19,199 nt of DNA from JADJQU01 sp035490315. GTDB taxonomy: Bacteria > Planctomycetota > UBA1135 > GCA-002686595. The stretch's first letter is position 1. Each line of letters begins with the position of its first letter. The translations under genes and the position numbers were made by a program. The stretch covers positions 1-19,199 of the forward strand of contig DATHET010000261.1 in NCBI GenBank assembly GCA_035490315.1, read 5' to 3'. Shown here piece after piece: positions 8,057-13,298 of the stretch. The notes under the pieces were generated by a model. That model was given only the letters and a program-made list of their open reading frames with translations, had not been told where the DNA came from and ran no database searches.

Positions 8057-9118
8057 TCAGCGTTTCGCGACTGCGACCTTGAGTTCGTAGGAGCCTGACA
8101 TCTGCATTTTGCGCGTGATGTCCATGGTCTTGTCGCCGTTGGCGACTTTCATGGGAATTTCGAGCTGATTCTTGATCTTCGCGCTGGCGTTGAACGAGCG
8201 CGCGTAGCCGCCGGAGAGATCCCAGATCAATTCGCCTTCGCCCTCGAGCGAAAGAAAGGCCTTGAGGCGCTCGACCTGCAGCTCCGAGTCCTTGCCCTTG
8301 GCTTTCGGCTGGCGGCCCGGAAGCTCCCTCGTCGCGCTGACCTTGAATTCGAGCGCGATCACCCCGCAGGACACTCCGTCGACCTCGCGCGTTCCCTTGT
8401 ACGTGGCTTCGACCTCGCCGGTCAGGCCCTTGAAGGCTTCGGTCGGGCTCTCGCTGAGCAAGCCGACCGGCTCGTCATCCTCGTCCTCGCCCTCGGGTGC
8501 TTCGACCGGCCGCAACACCAGGTCGCCTCCGGGCAGGAACAGGGCCTGGATCGCGCTGACGTCGATCTTCCAGCTCTCGTCCTCGGAAGCCTTGCCCTTG
8601 GCGGGGAGCAGAGAGCGGAAGTCGAGATCCTCGACGAGACCGTCGGCGAGCTTCGAGTCCGGTCCTTCGGGATCGAAGCTCTTCTTGAACTGGCTCTTGG
8701 CTTCCTCCCAATCGAAGACGACGGTCTTGCCCGCGAGCTCGCTCTTCGCGTGCCAGGTGTCGGTCTGATCCCCGGAGTCCATGGGATTCTCGGTGGTCTG
8801 CTCGCCCGTGGACTCGATCTTGTCGAAGGTGCGCCGCAGCTTGCGCGGCGCGCCGTTTTCGACTTCGACGAACTCGTCGCCGATCTCGAGCGCCTTGCCC
8901 TGGATCGCCGTCATGCCGCCGCGCTTGCCCGAGGGGAAGGGCTGGCCGTTGAGCAGGATCTCCGCGTCGTCGAGCGAGATCTCCTGGCGCGACTCGAAGC
9001 TGCGAGTCAGCGAAGTCCCGCTCTTCACGTGGAAGCTCAAGTCGTCGGCCGGCTGGCGCGCGGCGCCGAGCAGGGCCGCGGCGAGGAGCGGCAGGACCAG
9101 GACGGGTTTCGTGTTCAT
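8057..9118 (-). CDS. Secreted hypothetical protein, partner of the peptidase-MA-like gene
   Basis: A 353-residue protein whose family I do not recognise. The ATG at 9116-9118 was chosen because it opens directly into a signal peptide (MNTKPVLVLPLLAAALLGAA) and has GGGGA 6 nt upstream; the frame extends eight codons further. The mature part alternates charged strands of beta character (e.g. VFDWEEAKSQFKKSF, GVIALEFKVSATRELPGR, SGSYELKVAVAK at the C-terminus), with one acidic loop (EGEDEDDEP, about residue 207) and a single cysteine. The composition suggests an exported beta-rich barrel or sandwich. It lies 3 bp upstream of the peptidase-MA-like gene, so the two products probably work in the same place; that is inference from coupling only. 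Confidence 0.75.
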   Translation of the reverse strand: MNTKPVLVLPLLAAALLGAARQPADDLSFHVKSGTSLTRSFESRQEISLDDAEILLNGQPFPSGKRGGMTAIQGKALEIGDEFVEVENGAPRKLRRTFDKIESTGEQTTENPMDSGDQTDTWHAKSELAGKTVVFDWEEAKSQFKKSFDPEGPDSKLADGLVEDLDFRSLLPAKGKASEDESWKIDVSAIQALFLPGGDLVLRPVEAPEGEDEDDEPVGLLSESPTEAFKGLTGEVEATYKGTREVDGVSCGVIALEFKVSATRELPGRQPKAKGKDSELQVERLKAFLSLEGEGELIWDLSGGYARSFNASAKIKNQLEIPMKVANGDKTMDITRKMQMSGSYELKVAVAKR

Positions 9119-9230
9119 GAAGGATCCCCGCTCCGGAGCCAAAGACTCCCGGCGGGGCAGCCATTCTGGTCTCGCGCGAGGAATGCTGGAAGAGCGAGCT
9201 CGAGCCTTGGTGCGGCCTGGATGTAAAGGA

Positions 9231-9263
9231 GCGAGGCGGCGCTCGTCAGGAGCGCCGCCTCGC
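9231..9263 (-). terminator. Strong GC hairpin after the M36-type peptidase gene, probable terminator
   Basis: A perfect 14-bp inverted repeat (9231-9244 with 9250-9263) with a 5-nt loop begins 29 bp past the stop codon of the gene at 9293-12355. On the minus strand it is followed by TCCTTTACAT, only moderately T-rich. It probably separates the M36-type gene from the two genes downstream on the same strand. Confidence 0.6.
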
Positions 9264-9292
9264 CGTCCGTCCTCAGCAGGACGATTCGGACA

Positions 9293-12200
9293 CTACGGGC
9301 AGATCGTGTATTCCAGGCCGTTCGACAGGGTCGAGTTGTTCGGCGCCGGGAAGCCGTTGTCGCGGCCCCACATCTGGGCATTCACGACGGTTCCCGCCAC
9401 CGACAGCTCGGCCAGCGGTGTTCCGCCCAGGCTTCCACGTGCGAAGCTGTTCATGTCGATCCCGTAAACGCCGCTGCAATCGTCGGTGGGGAAGGGATTG
9501 CCGCCCGAGTTGAGCGCGGGAGTGCGCTTGACCGGCGGAGCGAGGCACAGGAACCCGCCTTGGAACGGAGTCGCGGCTCCGCCGTTGATGCCGTAGAGGC
9601 ACAGGCCAGGCTTGTTGTTGCGCACGTTGTCCGCGTACACGAAGAAGCCGCTCGGCGCCGTGGCGCTCGCGGTTCCCGAGTAGAAGATCGACGAGGAGCA
9701 ACCGATGGAGTTGACCTTGGGCGTGCAGTAGACGATCGGCTGCGGGCAGGCGCCCTGACAGCTGATTCCGCCGGACACCAGGAACCCGTCCACGCCGGCC
9801 TCGACGATGGTCTGCGTGCCGCCGTCGTTCGCGGTGAAGCGGATTTTCGAGATGGCCGAGGGAGTGAAGCCCGAGGTCACCATCTGCTGCCGCGTCAAGT
9901 TCACCGTGGTCCACGCCAGACCCTTGTTCTGCGTGTGGAGCGCGATCGTCACCCAAGCGCCGATGCCGTTGTTGTTGTTGGCTTCGACCAGCAGGCGGTC
10001 CGAGCCGTTGGAGGAGGTCAGGTTCAGGAAGTACTTGTAGCTGAGCCCGACCTGGTTCGAGGACATGTCGACGGTCGGCGAAGTCAGGGTCACCGAGCCG
10101 TTGTCCACGTCCGTGTTGCCGAACGCGTTCTGCGTCAGGTAGCACTGTCCCGATCCGTCGCCGTCGCTGGTGGGATCGTTCGCCCAGTTGGGGTCATTGA
10201 CCGGGACTCCGCGCTGCCAGAAGCCGGAGGTGGCTCCCACAAAGCTCGCGACCCAGCCCAGGTCGGTCTGGAAGTTGTCGTTCAGGACCTGGAGCTGAGT
10301 GCCGACGATGAAGTCGAGGTTGCCGGAAGCCGGCGAGGTCGTCGGGAAGACCGTCGTGAACCCGGTGGTGTTCGAGGCGCTGACGTAGTACTCGACCGTG
10401 CTCGGGCAGGCTTGTCCGGGAATGTTGGCCGAGTAGAGGTCGCCCGAGATGAAGCTCATCGGCAGCGTGTTGAAGACCCCGCCGTTGACGCGGTACTTCA
10501 CGACCAGGGTCAGCGGACCACTGACCGGCGCGTTGGCGTGGGCGTCGACGGTGTAGGGTCCGGCGACATTGGTCGTGTCCGGCAGAACTGTCACGTTGCT
10601 CAAGTTGATCAGCAGCTGCGGGAAGCCCTGGACGCGGAATCCGCCTTCGATCGCCAGGAAATTCGGCGTGCCGTTGAGCAGGTTTCCGTCGTTGTCGTCC
10701 AAGGTCAGCCAGTGGGTCTCGACGATCGTCTTGATCTGCGCGTCGTTGTAGGCGTTCATCCAGGACAGGAAGATCGTGTCGGCAGCCGCCGCACCCGCGC
10801 TAGCTCCGAGCGAGTTCTTCAGGTTGACGCGGACTTTCCAGCACGCGCCCATCAGGACTTCGCCGTCGTTGTGCACTTCGCCGTAGCAACCGCCGTTGTT
10901 GTCGCCGCAGAACTGGCGCGTGTTGTTGCCCGTGCGGATCATCGAGCCGACGCCTTGGAAATCGGCGCCCAGGATCGGCTGGTCGGAGAGGTAGAGACCG
11001 AAATTGTCTCCGTTGCCCTCGCCGAAACCGTCGCCACCGTTGCCGCTGGAGTACTTGTCGTTCAGCCAGTGTCCGCTTTCGTGCGCGACCACGTCCGCAT
11101 AGCAGGTGTTCACGCAGCCGCCGCCCGCTTGATAGAAGTTGGTCGACGAGCCGTTGTAGAAGGCGTTGCAGGAGCTGCCGATGTTCGTGTTGATGGTGTT
11201 CACGAAGTCGGCGTGACTGTCCGACGGGATGACCGAGCGGATCCAGTTGCGCTGCTTGTTCCACCAGTTCATGCCGTTGGCCTGGGCCGTGACGAGCGGA
11301 GCGGCCGGGCTGTTCAGCAGGACGTTGTTGCCGCTCGCCAGGGTCAAGTTGGTGACCTGCGAGTAGGCGATGCCGGCGGTGTTGATGACGTTGGCGAAGG
11401 GCCCGGAGAACTTGAAGGTCGCCGAGACGGGCGCGGTCGCGCCGACGATGTTGAAGTCGCCGTTCGCATCGGTGGTCGCGTTGCCCTGGGCAGTGACGAT
11501 CACCATGTTCGGGATGTTGATCGGCGCGGAGGGGTTGCTCGCCTCGTCGGGCTTGGTGCCCGGCGATGCGAAGGACTTCACGTTGCCGGAGACGTCGAAC
11601 ATGTTGTGGATCGCGTTCTCGCGGTCGATCCGACGTCCGTTGCTCGCATCGATGTGGTAGGTGAAGCCCACCGCTTCTCCGCTCTGGTCGAGGTATTGGG
11701 CGCCGACTTTCCAGGACAGGACAGCACGCACGGGGTCGCCGTCTTCACGGTAGATCACCAGCTCCGGCTGGGTCAGGACGTTCGGCTCGAGGCCCGTGTC
11801 CGCGACGAAGTAGCCGCGCGTGATCGCTGACGCGCGCTCGGCGCGCAGGCCGGAGGTCGTCAGCATCCCGGCGATGCCCGGCAGCGCGGTCGTGTCGACC
11901 GAGAGCACGCGACCATTGCGATCGAAGAGCACGTTCAGGAAACCGTGCTCGACCGGCACTCCGCCCACGACCTGGCGGAACTGGACCGTCATCTTGTCCG
12001 AGGAGCCCGCGTTGCTCAGCGGCAGGAACATCACCTCGTCGTCGACCAGCGTCGAAACCTCGATCCCGTGCAGCTCGTAGGTGTCGCGCGCCGCCTGGCG
12101 AGCGAGGACCAGGTAATCCGAGTCCTGGTGCGGCGTGAACATCGGCGCGGCGTTGCCGCCGTAGATGAAGCGCGCATATCCGGTGGCATCATCGAGCTTG

Positions 12201-12355
12201 ATCTGCCAGTTCGCGCCGTGCTCGGCGCGCCAGGAATCGAGCGCGATCTGAACGTTGTCGAGGCCGTTGGCGGGACGGACGCCGCCGTTCTGTGCTTGCG
12301 CGAGGGCGCCGAGCACGATCAGCGCGGCGAGCGCCGTGTGGGAGCGATTCTTCAT
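9293..12355 (-). CDS. Secreted M36 (fungalysin-like) zinc metallopeptidase with long C-terminal extension
   Basis: A 1020-residue protein. The ATG at 12353-12355 leads into a signal peptide (ALAALIVLGALAQAQ, residues 8-22); a TTG five codons upstream is possible but less likely. Residues about 70-165 match the FTP/PepSY propeptide, with VQFRQVVGGVPVEHGFLNVL at 124-143. A carboxypeptidase-regulatory-like beta domain fits residues about 253-320. The protease signature is HESGH (425-429) with GFGEGNGDNFG (443-453), equivalent to the GMGEGWSDF of M36 enzymes, so H425, H429 and E446 are the predicted zinc ligands and E426 the catalytic base; EVHNDGEVLMGACWKVRVNL (493-512) matches the later M36 HxxGE block. 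Beta domains follow: one at about 590-690 and a jelly-roll/MAM-like domain at about 690-865. A Cys-containing terminal module spans about 868-1020. It is probably made as an inactive precursor and processed outside the cell. Confidence 0.9.
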   Translation of the reverse strand: MKNRSHTALAALIVLGALAQAQNGGVRPANGLDNVQIALDSWRAEHGANWQIKLDDATGYARFIYGGNAAPMFTPHQDSDYLVLARQAARDTYELHGIEVSTLVDDEVMFLPLSNAGSSDKMTVQFRQVVGGVPVEHGFLNVLFDRNGRVLSVDTTALPGIAGMLTTSGLRAERASAITRGYFVADTGLEPNVLTQPELVIYREDGDPVRAVLSWKVGAQYLDQSGEAVGFTYHIDASNGRRIDRENAIHNMFDVSGNVKSFASPGTKPDEASNPSAPINIPNMVIVTAQGNATTDANGDFNIVGATAPVSATFKFSGPFANVINTAGIAYSQVTNLTLASGNNVLLNSPAAPLVTAQANGMNWWNKQRNWIRSVIPSDSHADFVNTINTNIGSSCNAFYNGSSTNFYQAGGGCVNTCYADVVAHESGHWLNDKYSSGNGGDGFGEGNGDNFGLYLSDQPILGADFQGVGSMIRTGNNTRQFCGDNNGGCYGEVHNDGEVLMGACWKVRVNLKNSLGASAGAAAADTIFLSWMNAYNDAQIKTIVETHWLTLDDNDGNLLNGTPNFLAIEGGFRVQGFPQLLINLSNVTVLPDTTNVAGPYTVDAHANAPVSGPLTLVVKYRVNGGVFNTLPMSFISGDLYSANIPGQACPSTVEYYVSASNTTGFTTVFPTTSPASGNLDFIVGTQLQVLNDNFQTDLGWVASFVGATSGFWQRGVPVNDPNWANDPTSDGDGSGQCYLTQNAFGNTDVDNGSVTLTSPTVDMSSNQVGLSYKYFLNLTSSNGSDRLLVEANNNNGIGAWVTIALHTQNKGLAWTTVNLTRQQMVTSGFTPSAISKIRFTANDGGTQTIVEAGVDGFLVSGGISCQGACPQPIVYCTPKVNSIGCSSSIFYSGTASATAPSGFFVYADNVRNNKPGLCLYGINGGAATPFQGGFLCLAPPVKRTPALNSGGNPFPTDDCSGVYGIDMNSFARGSLGGTPLAELSVAGTVVNAQMWGRDNGFPAPNNSTLSNGLEYTICP

Positions 12356-12487
12356 GGTGTGGGCTTTCAAATGGAACCTGAGCTAGCGAGGGACCGGGGG
12401 GAGGCTGGGAGGGGCCTGGGGTACGGGGGAGAGCCCGCTGAGGCCGGGGCGAGGGGACGCCGGCCTCGACGAGAGTCTTGTAAGGAG

Positions 12488-12531
12488 TTTACTGCCATCC
12501 TCCGACAGCGGGTCTTCTGAGCGGCAGTAAG
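12488..12531. repeat. 8-bp perfect inverted repeat in the divergent region
   Basis: TTACTGCC (12489-12496) and GGCAGTAA (12523-12530) are exact complements, separated by 26 bp; a T/G wobble extends the arms by one. It sits about 135 bp upstream of the M36 gene start and about 160 bp upstream of the selenoprotein start, a suitable place for a shared regulator, but no known operator consensus is recognised. Confidence 0.4.
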
Positions 12532-12676
12532 TTGGACGGCGGGGCAGTCACGGCGCAGGTGGGACGGCGCGAAGTCCTTCGGCCAGGCCCGGCGGGCTAG
12601 ACTTGAGGGCTTGCGAAGCCGCCACCATGATCGGACTCCATCCCGGCAAGAGGACTGCAGCCGATGCAGCCGTAAC

Positions 12677-12684
12677 AAGGAGGT
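12677..12684 (+). promoter_or_regulatory. Perfect Shine-Dalgarno (AAGGAGGT) for the selenoprotein start
   Basis: AAGGAGGT lies 3 nt before the ATG at 12688-12690. This is the strongest ribosome site in the window. It fixes the start of a gene that standard ORF calling would end after ten codons, and so is independent support for translation through the TGA. Confidence 0.88.
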
Positions 12685-12687
12685 CCG

Positions 12688-12909
12688 ATGAAAGTTTCGA
12701 TCGAGTACTGCACCCAGTGAAACTACGAGCCTCAAGCAGCCGGTCTGGCTGCTGAACTGAGCAAGGCCTTCGCGGGCGCTGAAATCGAGCTGATCCCCGG
12801 CTCCGGCGGCGTGTTCGAGATCCAGGTCGACGGCCAGATGGTTTTCTCGAAGCGTCTTCTCAAGCGCTTCCCTGGATACAGGGAAATTCCAACGCTTCTC
12901 GGTGCCTGA
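12688..12909 (+). CDS. SelW-like (Rdx family) selenoprotein with in-frame TGA = selenocysteine
   Basis: Reading TGA at 12718-12720 as selenocysteine gives 73 residues ending at TGA 12907-12909. The N-terminus is MKVSIEYCTQUNYEPQAAGL, so C8-T-Q-U11 forms the CxxU redox motif of the SelW/SelT/SelH (Rdx) thioredoxin-like family, placed after the first beta-strand as in SelW (mammalian SelW has VYCGAUGY). Beyond the TGA the frame keeps the family pattern: a helix (AAGLAAELSKAFAG, 17-30), GSGGVFEIQVDG (38-49), and FSKRLLKRFPG with EIPTLL (53-71). The length is usual for bacterial members. Such proteins are thought to act as thiol/selenol redox partners in the cytoplasm; the exact substrate is unknown. 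A SECIS-type hairpin follows the TGA. The gene stands alone; selA, selB, selC and selD are not in the window and must exist elsewhere for this reading to hold. Confidence 0.92.
12721..12753 (+). promoter_or_regulatory. Bacterial SECIS element just after the selenocysteine codon
   Basis: Fourteen nt after the TGA, AGCAGCC (12735-12741) pairs perfectly with GGCTGCT (12747-12753) around the loop GGTCT (12742-12746). Bacterial SECIS elements lie inside the coding region directly after the UGA and carry a G in the first two positions of the apical loop; the GGUCU here is the same as in the E. coli fdhF SECIS. The loop begins 22 nt after the last base of the TGA. It is expected to bind the SelB-GTP-Sec-tRNA complex. 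Confidence 0.88.
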
Positions 12910-12930
12910 ACGATCGATCCGAGCGCCGCC

Positions 12931-13071
12931 TCATTGCGGCCACACGATCATCGCCACGAGCACCACCACGACCACCAGGAGCCACACGGACACGAAGGAG
13001 TTGGACTCCACTCGAAGTCGGGTCGGCGCAGGTTGGACGTCTTGGACGGAGGACGCGCGGTCAGCGTTCAT
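12931..13071 (-). CDS. Candidate small single-pass membrane protein
   Basis: From ATG 13069-13071 the frame encodes 46 residues: a polar N-terminus (MNADRASSVQDVQPAPTRLR) and a C-terminal hydrophobic stretch (SVWLLVVVVVLVAMIVWPQ) that looks like one transmembrane helix with almost no residues beyond it. About four fifths of the codons end in G or C, as in the real genes here, whereas the overlapping plus-strand frames are His/Arg-rich and lack any family resemblance. Longer starts exist (ATG 13075-13077, GTG 13141-13143), and no good ribosome site precedes any of them. It is convergent with the selenoprotein gene (21-bp gap). No function can be assigned, and it may not be expressed. Confidence 0.4.
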   Translation of the reverse strand: MNADRASSVQDVQPAPTRLRVESNSFVSVWLLVVVVVLVAMIVWPQ

Positions 13072-13298
13072 CTGCATCTGGATCAGGGTGCAAGCCGGGG
13101 GGAGCGAGCGATGCAGTTCGGGAGCTGCGACAAGGTGTACCACGCAAATGTCAACCTGTGTGAGGAGGGCTGAAATCCGCGAATTGGTTCCACAGGCTTG
13201 AGAATCCGCGGATCGGGCCGCGCGTTACGGCCACTCCGGCGGCACTCGCCGGCCTCCTGGCGGAAAATACTGCGCGGCGAGGCGTGCGCGTGTTTCTA

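Larger units (their letters stand above)
12356..12687. other. Divergent intergenic region, M36 peptidase gene to selenoprotein gene
   Basis: No gene is visible in these 332 bp. They contain a long-arm inverted repeat (12488-12531), a small CTGCA/TGCAG hairpin (12655-12669) just before the selenoprotein ribosome site, and the 5' ends of both flanking transcripts. A TAGACT at 12598-12603 resembles a -10 box for the plus strand but has no good -35 partner. Confidence 0.5.

Noticed and set aside
9560..11830. A 756-codon plus-strand frame opposite the M36 peptidase gene
   Set aside because: Its product is Val/Arg/Asp-rich without motifs, and the opposite strand carries clear propeptide and zinc-protease motifs.
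12356..12370. TTG at 12368-12370 as the start of the M36 peptidase gene
   Set aside because: The ATG five codons later gives an ordinary signal peptide and is the simpler choice; the TTG adds only KAHT-like residues.
12688..12720. A ten-residue peptide ending at TGA 12718-12720, as an alternative to selenocysteine
   Set aside because: Strong family-like sequence continues in frame past the TGA, and a SECIS hairpin follows it, so termination there is unlikely to be the main outcome.
12628..12756. A 42-codon plus-strand frame overlapping the selenoprotein start
   Set aside because: It has no ribosome site and atypical codon use, and it conflicts with the strong SD and family match of the selenoprotein frame.
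12925..12940. GCCGC/GCGGC hairpin as a terminator of the selenoprotein gene
   Set aside because: It has only five base pairs and no T tract, so it is too weak to call.
12934..13173. A His-rich 79-codon frame (HDHRHEHHHDH) that looks like a metal-binding protein
   Set aside because: The His run is simply the complement of GTG/ATG codons in the hydrophobic helix on the other strand. It would need a TTG start without a ribosome site.
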